From contig CM034242.1 of NCBI GenBank assembly GCA_019916065.1, positions 7,312,453 to 7,376,452 of the forward strand: a DNA stretch of 64,000 nucleotides. Reading direction: 5' to 3'. Positions within the stretch are counted from its first letter, which is position 1; every line of letters starts with the position of its first letter. The position numbers were made by a program, and so were the translations under genes. This stretch comes from Vitellaria paradoxa. Its lineage: Eukaryota; Streptophyta; Magnoliopsida; Ericales; Sapotaceae. The notes under the pieces are model-generated. The model made no database searches, had not been told where the DNA came from, and saw nothing but the letters and a program-made list of their open reading frames with translations. Shown one piece after another: positions 23,540-35,799 of this stretch.

Positions 23540-23602
23540 ACTAATTTCTGTAGCCTGAAGCTTCTTTTTCACTGCTTTCAATTGCTGTAGCTTCTTTTGC
23601 AT
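23540..23602 (-). pseudogene. Duplicate of the IWS1 last exon
   Basis: The minus strand reads, after a TTTGCAG acceptor, MQKKLQQLKAVKKKLQATEISV, then diverges. The functional exon at 26946-27044 reads MQKKLQQLKAPKKKKLQATKISV and ends GMVKYL. Flanking intron and 3' sequence also match (23603-23800 with 27045-27245; 22880-22975 with 26450-26545). It is a non-coding by-product of segmental duplication. Confidence 0.88.
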
Positions 23603-23959
23603 CTGCAAATAGACGGGGGGATGCAAGCAATTAGAACTAGAAAAAAGAAGGTAAAAGCACATCTTCATAACGCATAAACCAATGGCCCCACCCATATATA
23701 AGAACACGAACCCACAGAAAGCATGATCGAAGGGAAACAATTCAGTGCAGATCCACCTATATATCTAGGAACTCATCACCAAAGGGGTCGAAATATATTT
23801 TCCCCGCGTACGAGCACACAAAAAATAAATAAATAAATAAATAAAATAGTATTAATTTTGATTACATACTTTTGACTAAGTATTAATTTTAATACTATTT
23901 GTAACTACCCACGTCTCTAGTGTATATATATTTAAAATGCATATTTTCTAATCATAAAG

Positions 23960-24020
23960 ATTAACATAATTAGTGGGACATAACTCACTTCCTTAATCAG
24001 AGGTCATAGGTTGATTTTTC
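23960..24020 (+). mobile_element. Possible SINE remnant
   Basis: TAATTAGTGGGACATAACTCACTTCCTTAATCAGAGGTCATAGGTTGA-like sequence matches the fragment near 6725-6790 and has A- and B-box-like spacing. No boundaries were found. Confidence 0.4.
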
Positions 24021-24651
24021 TTCAATTGGAGAGTTTTTCAAATAAATTTTTATGTTATTCTTATTTTTGTGTACTTGTTTATATATTGCCAAAGGTAAAT
24101 CATAAAAGAGTGAATTTAAGAGGTCTAAATTCCTAACAAATGTTCCAACTAAATTTATTTTTACTACATTTTCTTGGTTTTCTAAATAAGAAAACAACTA
24201 TACGTACCCACCTCTCTTAGGTTAAAAGAGTATGTTTAAACTCATAAGAATATGGTCATTTTTTAAAAAAAATTAAAAAATTGAGTAACTAGCTATACTT
24301 GCTAAACGCACGCTCTGGTGTGCTGAACCACCACCCATGGCTAGCAAGAGAGACAAGAGAGAGTTATTAGAGTTTATATTGAGGCTATGGGCCGAGACAG
24401 AGAGGTGAAGAGATAGAGAGCAATTCGTGTGAAAAAGTTGAGTAGAGATGGTATGTTATCCTCCTTTGTAATTTTTTTTGAACAGCTCGAATCACTGGCC
24501 GCAGAGATGTAAACAATTGTTACATAAGTTGTGCTTGTTTTATTTTTCTGAACCCCAACAAGTTTAAGACAAGCATGACTACTCAATCACTAAAATACCA
24601 CCATGTAAAGAAGTGATGAGCAATCAAATTCACCAGAAATACGGACCATGT

Positions 24652-24682
<31 letters not shown>

Positions 24683-24733
24683 CTGTGCGCTTTTCTCTAA
24701 TGTTGATTTATCTGTGGAGTAGTTGCCCCAGAG

Positions 24734-26036
24734 ATGTCTGCTGCTCTTGCTTATCTAGGCGTGTGGTTTTTATGTACAGAAATTGCTGGTAAGTCGCTTC
24801 AACGAATAAATCGATCAGAGACCAAAAAAAAAAAAAGGAAGGGGGCAGGTTCATAACCTCTTTTATTTTTGTTAATTGAGTGCTTAAACAAAAAAAATAA
24901 ATAAATAAATGCTCTAATAAATAGGGAGCAATTGTGAAACTCTATTTTTTTTTTTAAATCTTGCAGCGATAATAATTTATAGGTATGTAATTGCACCACG
25001 GATCCACCGAAGAAGTTGCCCCACTGGATTAGAAGGCTTCCTCAAAGACTTGGCAAACGAGAAACCGATCAGATATACAGCCCGAGAACTGGATGCTTAC
25101 ACAACTAATTACTCCACGAGGTTGGGTTCCGGAGCTTTTGGGGCTCTTTACAAGGGTAAGCTCCCGAATAGAGTTGACATCGCAGTAAAGGTGCTCCACA
25201 AGAGCACGGACGGGAGAGCAGAGGAGCAGCAGTTCATGGCAGAAGTAGGCAGCATTGGAAGAACCAGCCACATAAATCTAGTTAGGCTCTACGGGTTTTG
25301 TTACGACGACGACCAAACGAGTGCCTTGGTTTACGAGTACTTGGAAAACGGATCGCTGGACAAGTATTTGTTCAACGATTCCCAATCGATTGAGTGGGAG
25401 AAGCTGTACGGAATTGCAGTTGGGACAGCGAAAGGAATCGCTTACTTGCACGAAGAGTGCCGGCAGAGGATCATTCACTACGACATAAAGCCTGGCAATA
25501 TTCTTCTAGACGCTAACTTTGTCCCCAAGGTTGCGGACTTTGGGCTAGCAAAGCTTTGTAATAGAGACAATACTCATGTCACTATGTCGGGATACAGAGG
25601 CACTCCTAGTTACTCAACTCCAGAATTATTCCTTATGAACTGCCGCGCGACGCATAAATGTGATGGTTTTGGTATGTTGCTATTCGAGATAGTAGGGAGA
25701 AGGAGAAACTTCATAATTGGTTCTACTGAGAGTTTCGATTGGTTCCCGACACAACTATGGAATGAGTTTGAAAAAGGTGAATTGACTGCTAAATTAGTGT
25801 CTTGTGGGATTGAGGAGAAGGATAGAGAGACAGTAGAGAGAATGGCTACGGTAGCTTTCTGGTGCGTTCAGGACTCGCCAGAAGATAGGCCCCCAATGAA
25901 CGCAGTGGTGAAAATGTTGAAGGGAGGAGTGGAGGTAGTGCCACCTCCTAAGCCATTTCGTTATTTGACTTCTGTTGCTACTGCCCTGAATAAGCTCAAT
26001 CCAACCAGTACCATTAATACCAGCTACAACGGTTAA
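24734..26036 (+). CDS. LRK10L-type receptor-like kinase, copy 3
   Basis: Two exons, 24734-24788 and 24967-26036, join in codon GCG and give 374 aa without a stop. The donor (gctg/gtaag) and acceptor (cttgcag) sit at the same points as in copy 2. An in-frame TGA at 24704 makes the ATG at 24734 the first usable start in this exon. The hydrophobic segment (residues about 4-30) spans the junction. Kinase: LGSGAFGALYKG, AVKVLHK, HYDIKPGNILLD, ADFGLAK. Odd points: APE reads TPE, and a 6-base loss near 25665 turns CDVYSFG into CDGFG, removing conserved subdomain IX residues. The juxtamembrane region differs from copy 2, and the tail stops early (SYNG). It may be expressed but catalytically weak. No ectodomain exon is visible. 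Confidence 0.72.
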
Positions 26037-26945
26037 GATCAATCTTCAAGCAACCATGGAACTGATCATTCATTTTGGTACAAGGAGACCACAATCATAG
26101 CTGAGCACGAGATACAAGTTGTCATAACCTAAAAAAATGAGATTTACACTGCCGTAATATATTACCCCCCCTCCCAAAAAAAATGGACCGACTGCTCTTT
26201 AGTTTGCCATTGTTTTTTTCTTTTTTCTGCTTCTGTACGAATGTTTGATATGAATTAATTTATGAATTCTAAGTATGAATGCTGGTATTCAAAATTCAAA
26301 ATCATATTATCGAGCCTTGAAACTCCTAAATTTGTGATTGATTAGGTCTTTTGAGCACGAGTCAATGCAGTAACCTGTACTCGGGCTATTGAGCGTATAT
26401 ACATCAATTGCTTCGTTTAAGTCTTCCATCTCTCTCAATTTTCTGAGAATAGGACCAAAATTAACAAAACCATAGTCACGAGAAGAACCCATAACGAAAT
26501 TTCTTTATAACTACTTGCAATTAATGGCATTTTGACGTGAACCAGATAGCAATCCATTCGAGAAGAGAGAGACATTATGTAATACCAAAAGAAATGACAA
26601 AATATTTCATTAGCATGCATGAAGATTACATTATAATGAGAAACTATCAATACAGAACAGAAATCTAGAACTATATAGGAACCCAGCTTTCTACAAGTCT
26701 GGTAATCCATTAGGCACCCTGAGCTTCTTATAGAAGTCGAACCCATTCCTTGCATAAAGCTTCAGATGCAAACAGGAGGGGGGTTGAACTTTTGAACAAG
26801 GCAATTGCAGCGGCCATCCAAACAAATGAATATTGCTAGTCATGATGCAGTCTGGCCATTACAGCCCAATGCAACAGCCAACCAAAATTATTAACTTATC
26901 AAATGTGCTCTCCTGGCTCTACCAATTCAACAATGGAGGCAACTA

Positions 26946-29900
26946 CTACAAGTATTTAACCATGCCGCGACCCTCCACGCTAATTTTTGTAGCCTGAAGC
27001 TTCTTCTTTTTTGGTGCTTTCAACTGTTGTAGCTTCTTTTGCATCTGCAAATAGACGGGGGGGATGCAAGCAATCAGAGCTAGAAAAAAAGAAGGTAAGA
27101 GCACAACTTCATAATACATAAACCACATGCACACATATATGAACACACACCCACAGAAAGCATGAACATAGGGAAACAGTTCAGTGCAGATCCACCTACC
27201 TAGGAACTCTCATCACCAAAGGGATCAAAATATATTTTCCTCGTGTACACAGAACCCCGCCCCCCCCCCCCCAAAAAAAAAGGAAAAAAAAAAACTCTTT
27301 CCCCTGAAATATTCAAAATAATAGGATGGTGAAACCACATAGCTCCTGCATATTCGTTGTGCTGCATGAAAATTGTTTAGCAAAAGCTAGAGAAAAGGAC
27401 TTCAACAATAAATTTTTTTTTTTCCCTGTTTCCACTATTACTAGCTAAAATTTGAAATTTCACAAGAAGCTTAAGGATAAATTAAGCTTTGTAATCTTGC
27501 ACTTTAGACCAAATCTCACTTTAATCCATCCTCTACTTTTAGTTGCTAACGGGAGGGCCAAATTAAAACTTGACCAAAAGATAAAGGGACTAGAATCTTA
27601 CAATTGAAAGTAGAGGCACCAAGGTGAAATTTGGCGGGTAATTTACTCAAAACTTTATTCCATATATTTTTACACTTTTTCCAGCTTTCTCACATTCAAA
27701 TGGAAAAAAAAAAAAAAAGAAGGAACAATACCATCATTTGAGTTTACACAGAATACACTTCTTTTTTTTTTTTAATAAACAAAGTATACATAAAACTACA
27801 AAATCATCTTCAAATCAACACAAGTCCTGCAAGTTACAACTTTTATATATTTCTATATATTATACATAAAAAAGACTTCTAACAGTAAGAATCCTGTACT
27901 TTGACTTCAGCATTCCTTCTGCTACACTATACATATATGATATATTTGCATATAATGAAAGAAAGCAACTCACTGCATCAATATCAGGTTACATTTAAAT
28001 GATATCCATATCAACTCCAACTAAGTTAAAAGTTCAAAATCTATATACCTTACACTTATTTATTTATATTTCAATTCAAGTATATCAAGGAAGACCTACC
28101 TTCAAACGGCGCTGATCTTGCACAACCTGTTTAGCACGAGCCCTAACTTCATCTGGGTCAATCTTAGATTGTGGACGAACCACAAAATCCAAGGGCATTG
28201 CTTCGGGCCTTGATGCATGTTGCCTGGAAGATGACTGGCCGGATTTTCGTCCCCTGCAATCAAAGATATACATTCAAAACACAGTGAACACCCAAATAAC
28301 TGATCAAACTTGGTTGCCCAACTAGGAACCAACAGATGTATTCTTTTTTGACATCTTACTGTGAAAATTCAGCCAAATCAAGATCATCATCTCTAGATTC
28401 CATTCCTGGTGATTTATTCATTGGCCTATAAAAAATAAATAAACAAACAAGACATTCCACAAGTCAGTAAGAGCACATATAAAATGGAAACAAGATCAAA
28501 GACAATCAAGTCACAACAAAACTTGTTGAACAAAGAATATATACTTTTTCACAGACGGCCTCCGAAAAGGAACCCTCTCATCATCAAAGTTTCTCATGTC
28601 CTCAAATCTTGTGCTCTTATTGAATATTGGTCGACTCTGCATTTTATTTTCAAAATTTCAGACAATAAGGAAATGTTAATAGAAAAGCAATACAACTAGT
28701 GCTCCAATATAGGTTGTTATAAATTCTTAAATAAATAAATAAACTCCAAATATACCAACATCTAAGAATGGATCACAAACAGATCAAACAAGGGAAAAGG
28801 AAATAAGACAGAAAACCTCAGAACAAAAATCCTCAATGAAAATAGATCTCCCATGACTGAACACCATGTGTATATAGATCAGTGAGTAATAAAATCAAAA
28901 AGGAATTATTGGATTTTCAAGACAAATTTTGGTCAACATGTTGAATAAATAGTGGATCATAGAGCAAGAATGGAATCCTTCAACCACACGACACTTTCAT
29001 GCATATTTTCAAGCAGGCAAATAACATAAAGATTTCTCAAAGTTCAAAGGCAAACAATGAAGAGTAACACGTGTATGAATGCCAAAATTACAAAAAGTAC
29101 ATTACCCATTTATCAACCAAATCTTTTGCAAGTCTTCTGTTGGCTGTAGTCTCCTCATCAGACTTCGACAAAAACATAATAACCTGAATAAAACAAATAT
29201 TAATATGCTTTTGTTCCATCCACTGCCAAGCCACAGAGTACTGATGCGTAACCCTTGTAAAATAAGATGACCCTTACCTTCCCAAGACCGCTCTTTTTCA
29301 GTTGTTCTCTTCTATCATACTGCTCTAGATCAATTGGAAACTGCATGGAGGGCAGGACCTAATCAGTAACTATGTAATTTTTACACAGAAGCAACAAGCA
29401 TTAATACATCTCAGAGAAGAAAATGGAATAAGTGTAATACATCAGTTAATATCTTCAATATTGCCGCACGGATGTTTATATTTGGTAAGCTACCATCTGG
29501 AAGGGGTTCGAGCCAAGTTTTCAAGAGAGTTAATACTCCATGATCTAAGAATTCTTGTTGAAGCTGTTTCCTGCACCAAACAACAGTTGGCATTGGAAAC
29601 AAGATTAGGATCATAAACAATAAAGCAAAAACGTGAGATCAATGAAAATTACGAAAGACAACTTACTTTGAGAGAACCTCCGTAAGGAGGGGCAATTTTC
29701 TGAGTTTATTTATCGCAGGTTTTGACTGTCTATTCAGCTCTGCGTCCTCTTCAGCCACAACTTCAAGCTCAGCCATAACATTTTCAACTAGCAATGCTAT
29801 CTCCGCGGCACTTTTCTCACTTTTCTTCTTTTTCTTCCCCATCTTGAAGAGTTGCTTGATTTCATCATCCTCTTCACCCTCTTCAGCCTAGCAAAATTTT

Positions 29901-31461
29901 ATCAAATCTTGTAAATCTTCCAAAAACATTTATTGATATTTTGTCATTATTTAAGAAACCAATCCAAATGGAATTATCTCAATAATAATAGAAGAATGAT
30001 GAAATCTTAACCTGAGGTGCATCACCAGGAGACCGAGGTTCATTATCACTTCCATAACGGTCAGCAGGATCAACTCCGCTATCATCTATGAAGTTATCGT
30101 CATCCACAGTCCTAACACCATTTTGGTCATCCTATTCCATTTCAAATAAAGAAATTAAAAATTACAAATAATTCAATGCAAAAAGAATTCTGTATTGAGG
30201 ACCAAGTCTCAAGAAACAATAGATGTCCCCGATTGATCAAGTCTTTTGTCAAAAGAAATGACGCAGGAAATAATGCTCCAGTTATCAAATCATCCAAATT
30301 ATGAACCATGTGAGAAAACTAGTTTTATGTCATTTATAAAGAGTCATGTGCAGTAGTCCAAAAATTGACATAATTAAATGGCTATATAATCAAAAAATCC
30401 AGAATACCCACACACAGAAAATAAAAGAACATAATGAAAATACTTATAAATTTGTACTTGCTGTGTCAACGAAATTCTTGGCATTGTATTACAAGATGTA
30501 AATTTACCTTTTTTTTTATACCTAAAAATAGTAAATTTACTTCATGCAAGTCCGCATAAACAATAACCTCTAGTCAATACCTTCAGAAACTATAACTCAA
30601 CAGAATAAAGTTTAAACAATTGAAAACCTTATACACCTACAGACCTCCGCAATCTACAACACAGACTGAACTATCTGTCAAGATAAACAAAGCAACCCCC
30701 AACCAAAAAAAAAATAGTAATAATAATAAATAAATTCAAGCAACATTGCAAATTTAATGAAAAAAAAATCAACAAAAATCAAGTTACGTCAGAACAGAAC
30801 TCCAACAGATAACATGGAACTAAAAGGACTACCTCAGATTCAGCGCCTGCAATCGTATCCCACATCTCCTTAACCTCCGGATCACCATCGTGACCCCTCG
30901 ACCGCCCAGCCTTCTTCAGCTTGAATTTCGACCCACCCTTGTCACTCCCGTGCCTCTCCCTCCTCTCCGACTTCGACTTCTTCTCCCTCTTCCTACCACT
31001 GCCACCATCATCCTTCGAAAACTTCTTCCTCTTCCCACCCCCGGACGACGACGGAGCATCGTAGTCCGACTCACCCCTCACCATCGCCCCCAACTCGTCG
31101 TCATCCTCGTCGCCGGTTCCAAAATCGGGAGCGCTCCCCTCGGCCGTCGTGCTCTTCTTGATGAGCCGCTTCCGAGGCTTCGATTTCCCATCGGAGTCAT
31201 TATAGACTGGGGTCGGCGACCGCTCCCGCCTGCGCCAAGCGTCGTCGTCCTCGTCGTCGATGTTGTCATCGAGAATGTTGCGATCGCCTCCTTGGGGCTC
31301 CTGATCTGACTGAAAGTCATCGTCGAAATCCATCAACGGCTCTCCATCTTCGTCGCGGTACCTGAAGAACACTTCAATCGATTAAAAATTTCAACAAACC
31401 CTAACCCTAGACATTCAGAGATGAAGAAAGAGAAAACTTACGGATCGTTTTCGTAACCCAT
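26946..31461 (-). CDS. IWS1: IWS1-like transcription elongation factor
   Basis: Nuclear protein that acts with SPT6 on elongating RNA polymerase II; in Arabidopsis it aids brassinosteroid-responsive transcription. I assemble 11 exons: 31461-31442, 31361-30833, 30131-30012, 29887-29667, 29570-29441, 29340-29278, 29183-29106, 28636-28545, 28425-28360, 28253-28100 and 27044-26946, giving 523 aa, close to the family's ~500. All junctions are GT-AG and keep frame. The N-terminal ~180 residues are acidic and Lys-rich, low complexity. The TFIIS N-terminal-like (LW) domain covers roughly 270-390 (KKQLQQEFLDHGVLTLLK, LPNINIRAAIL, NRRLAKDLVDKW). The conserved C-terminal motifs are RPQSKIDPDE and VEGRGMVKYL. 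It is convergent with kinase copy 3; a relic of its last exon lies at 23540-23602. Confidence 0.95.
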
Positions 31462-32699
31462 GGTTGCCTTTTGCTATCTGCGATGACTTGCGAGTGATAT
31501 ATACATACACACACACACACAAGTTTTTTGCGATTTAGAGCCTTTCGATTACAAGCCCGGAGGCCGGAGCCTATATACATGCACTGGATGCGCCATGGAT
31601 CAGATGTTATGTCTAGGAAATAGGTTAATCGATCGGGTAAAAAAGTTATTCGTTAATTTTTTTAACTATTTTTATTAATTTTTTAATATTCAAAGAAAAT
31701 ATATAATTATTTTTTTTAATTGAAAATTTTTTAATTTTAACGGGTCAAACAAATTACCCGTTTAAGCTACTTGAAGAAATACCCAAGTACTTAAAATTTC
31801 TTAACGAGCTGGGTAAATACCTAAACACTAATTTGGAATTTTTCGATGGATTAAATCAGCTCGGGTCATTCAGAATTGGATAACTTTGCGTAAATCTACT
31901 TTGAATATTGGGTTCCATTTTGTATTATGGTTGTTTGTCATCTCATTGGATGATAAATCAATTGTTAAGATGTATTTAGATTGATTAATTAAAAAAATTT
32001 AAATATGATGATTGTCAGATTTATTTTTTTAATTGGTAAATTAGTAAACGAAATAATAATTTTAAATTAGGTTAAATATCTACTTGCTCGTTAAACTATT
32101 AAATTTTTTTTTTTACTTCCCCTTCAATTATCATTTTTTCATTTAATAAGGACAAATCACATTTTTCATCCAATAGATGGATAGAAAAGTTAGTCTCAAT
32201 ATTATATTAGTCTTTTAACTTAAATATCCATTTGCCCCCTTAAACTATTACATTTTTTTATTTCTCCCTTCATCTATCAATTGAAGTAGAACGAAAGTAT
32301 TTTTGGTTAAATATCTACATTGAGCTAGAACGAAAACTTAATTGAACAATCATCTTAAGTCCAAATTCAAAGTGTTTGATTTCCCTAAACTCATTCCGAA
32401 AAATAATTATTGACAAAATTCTCAATTATCACAACTAGAAAAAAACACAACATAGAAAAAACTAAAAAATAAAAAAAAATGGCAATAACTATCTTGTCAT
32501 AGAATACTATAAAAAAAAAAGAGACATCAATAGCCATCCATAGGTTCAGTCATAACAGTAGAAGTAAAAAATGTCATCAAGAACTATAGAAGCAAATAAT
32601 GTTTAAGGTATGTTCTAAAATTGGCATCAGAAATGTTTGAGGAAAACAGTTATGAGCATCTCAAAGTCAACTAATAATTTTCCCTCTCTGAGGTCCTAA
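31462..32699. other. Upstream region of IWS1
   Basis: Contains the IWS1 leader (a (CA)n run near 31504-31520) and AT-rich spacer. No other gene seen. Confidence 0.6.
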
Positions 32700-33676
32700 G
32701 AATGTGTTTGGTACGTGAAAATGGAACTAATTTTCACTTTAACTTATTCTCATATTTGATATTAAAAATTAAGATGTAATATTATTTCATGGGAATAGTC
32801 ATTCTCACATTAAGTGAGAAAAGACATTCTACAATTTAAGTGATAGAATAGTCATTCCATTCAATCAAAAATTGATCCAAAATTGAAAAAAAAAATAAAA
32901 AATAAGTAACTATTTTGTAATAAAAAAATTTTTCAAGTTTATAAAAAGACCAATTTATCCCTTGACCTTATTTTTGAACTAGATTCAAATTAGAACTATA
33001 AAATAATTGTTTTACCCTTAAGTCATTTTTTTTCCAAATTTATATTTCGAGCTTCTGAAATGCTAATAAAAATATTTTTTCATATTACTTAATAATCAAA
33101 CAAATTTTAATCCGACTCAAACTCGAGTTGTAAAATGACAAATTTACCCCTGGATTCTTTTTTACCCAAATTTGCATTTTGGGCTTCCCAAAAAAGCTAA
33201 AAAAATATCTTTGACATATTTCCTAACAATTAAACAAATTTCAGTTCGATCTAAAATCAAATTGTAAAATGACTACTTTGTCACTAAATCATTTTTGGGC
33301 CAAATTTGTATTTTGAACATCCCAAAAGATTAAAAAAATATTTATTAACATGTTTCTTAATAGTTGAGAAAATTTTGTCTCAATTTGAACTCGAGTTGTA
33401 AAATGATAATTTTACTCTTGAGCCCTTTTTTTTACTCAAATTTACTCTTTGAAAATAAAATTTATTTTTATAATTTTTAAAAAATTAATACTAGTAATTT
33501 TTATTATATTTCATTATCTTTAAAACATATAATCAAATTATAAAAACTTGAATGTATATTCTATTTCTATTATTTTTATGTTAACAACCAAACAAAAAAA
33601 TAAAATGAACATTTTATTCCATTCCCATATCTCATTTCATTCCACTTTATTTCATTCCCACGTCCCAAACATAAGC
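32700..33676. mobile_element. 977-bp Harbinger-type element with internal tandem array
   Basis: Flanked by TAA (32697-32699 and 33677-33679). The left end GAATGTGTTTGGTACGTG and the reverse complement of the right end, GCTTATGTTTGGGACGTG, align position for position and continue as AATGRAA-like sequence. Inside, about four degenerate units with a ~132-bp period start near 32996, 33128, 33260 and 33393, each with TTGTAAAATGA...TTTAC. No transposase frame. Confidence 0.75.
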
Positions 33677-35799
33677 TAAACGTCGGACAAAGTTGGTTCA
33701 ATATCTGTTTGTGGAATAACCAACATGTCCATCGCGTATTAGGCAACGATGACTCAAAAGCTGCTTTCCAAACTAATGTAAAGAGAATGACTAGGGCACT
33801 GTTTGGTGTACCAAAAATAAAATAAAACTTTAATAATACCTTAAAAATTATTAAAATTTTTTATTACACTTTTATACATTCTCACAATTGTTAATTTTAA
33901 AAAAGTTTAATATTTCGTTAAAAAAAATAAAAAATTTGATGAGTGAGAAAATTTTTTTGACAATCATGTTTCTTAAGTTAAAATCTTTCAAATAAGTACC
34001 ATTGTAACTTAGACGTATAAAACTGTTCCAACGATTTGCTTCGTTCCGTTACCATGGTTAAACGTTTTCAACTATTTACCACCCAGCAGACAAGGAAATG
34101 GTCGCAAATCTCGTTGAGGTCCTCCTATAGGGTCCCAAACTTTCTGGCGCCGAGGTTAGCGCGGATGATGGCCACCGTCAGCATGAGGCAGAGCAACGCA
34201 AGCTTGCCATGCCGGAGGCTTCTCTTGATCTTCCAAAGCCGTGCAAGCTCCGAAGCACCGGTCAAGCACTTTTTTTTTTTTTTTTTTTTTTTTCTGGGTT
34301 GGCGAATTCACAGCTTCCCGAATCTGAATCAAAGACTCTGAAACTCGAAAAGAGCTGGAATTGAAGGACTTTCACAACGCAGAAATGAAAAAGTTAGTGG
34401 CATATTGAATACATTGACAACCGCCGCGAGATAGAATCAAAATCCTTGGGATTTTATTGGCAAAACTTCTTTCGAAGCATAGAAAACATTCGGGTTTTTG
34501 AATTGTGAAACTCTTCTCTTTCTCTTGCTCTGTCTATCTCGAGTGATTTTTTCTTAGCGTTAGTGGAGATGGAATGGAGGTTAGATTTAGTGAGAAACAG
34601 ATAAGAAAGTGCTGTATTTTGACAAGACATTGATTGAGGATTTTTTGAATCTGTTAAAATGAATTTAGAAAAATTCTTCTAACAGTTTTGACACTTTTTA
34701 TTTCTAAAAAAACATGAATTGGTAAAAATACTAAATGTTAAAATTTACTCAAAATCATATTTTTTTAGTATTACTCTAAACGGACCTTAGATTGCTACTT
34801 GACTTGAAGTAGAGGGGGAAGAGTCACGATTAAAACTACATGGCCTAAACGAGACTTAGTACAAATTACAAAGGTGCAAAATGAAATTTATCTTATAAAA
34901 TAATATTAAATCTTTGAAACTATTTTTAGTTCTTATAAAATTTTTAGATTTTATTTTATTCCAAATTTGATAGCAAAGTATATAAAATTGGATTGAGAAA
35001 TAAATTTTAAGTTTTAAGAAGATGTTCAAATTGATTGAAATAAGTAATTTATTAAACAAATAAACATTTTATGAAATTTAATCTTGTTAAATTGATTGAA
35101 TTACGAGTCTTTAATTTAATAATGAATGAGGGTTATCTAAATTGTTCCGTTGACAAAATAATATCTAAAAACTTATTAAAATCAGCCAAATTTATTGTGA
35201 AATAGATTTAAGTTTGGAACGTAAAACAGAAAATATTTTTAGTTAAATAAATTTTCATGTAACTGAATTTAAACATGTCTGAAAAAACGTATAGTTAGGT
35301 CATTTAGGCTTTTTAAATACTTATTAATTTTTATAAATTTTTATAAAATCTAAATTTTTTTACTCACAATACAAATTTAAACTAATTTATACAATTTTAA
35401 ATACACCTATTATTTATGTTAGAAGAGTATTTGGAGTGACAAAAATAAAATAAAATGAAATAAATTTTAAATTTATAATTTGTACAGTAAAATAAAAAAT
35501 AAATAATTTTTAAAAATTAATTTTTTTTTTCAATTTTCAACAAACTAAACGCAACTTATATCCGTTAATGAATTTTTAAACAGAAGCTCTTTTCCATGAT
35601 TTGGGAGGTGAGTGCCAGGAGATGTTCGTGTGAAAAATTTCATGCTCTGCTTGATTGTACTGACTAACCCGAAACTTACGATACTTTTATTGCACACGTG
35701 AATTTAGGTCTAAGCGAATCTCAACCGTTCATAAAGTTGACAATCCAATCATCAAATCAATCATCAATCAGTTGAAAAGCAGCTGAGAGAGATTGGACG
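33677..35799. other. Spacer upstream of the bZIP gene
   Basis: AT-rich. 34030-34300 is richer in GC; its minus strand has a frame ARLWKIKRSL...MLTVAIIRANLGARKFGTL followed by TAG, then more open frame. This could be a decayed small membrane-protein gene but is not identified. A member of the 130-170-bp MITE-like family lies at about 35421-35550. The bZIP promoter should lie in the last few hundred bases. Confidence 0.5.

Noticed and set aside
30890..31309. 139-codon plus-strand frame opposite IWS1 exon 2
   Set aside because: Antisense shadow of the Lys/Asp-rich IWS1 N-terminus.
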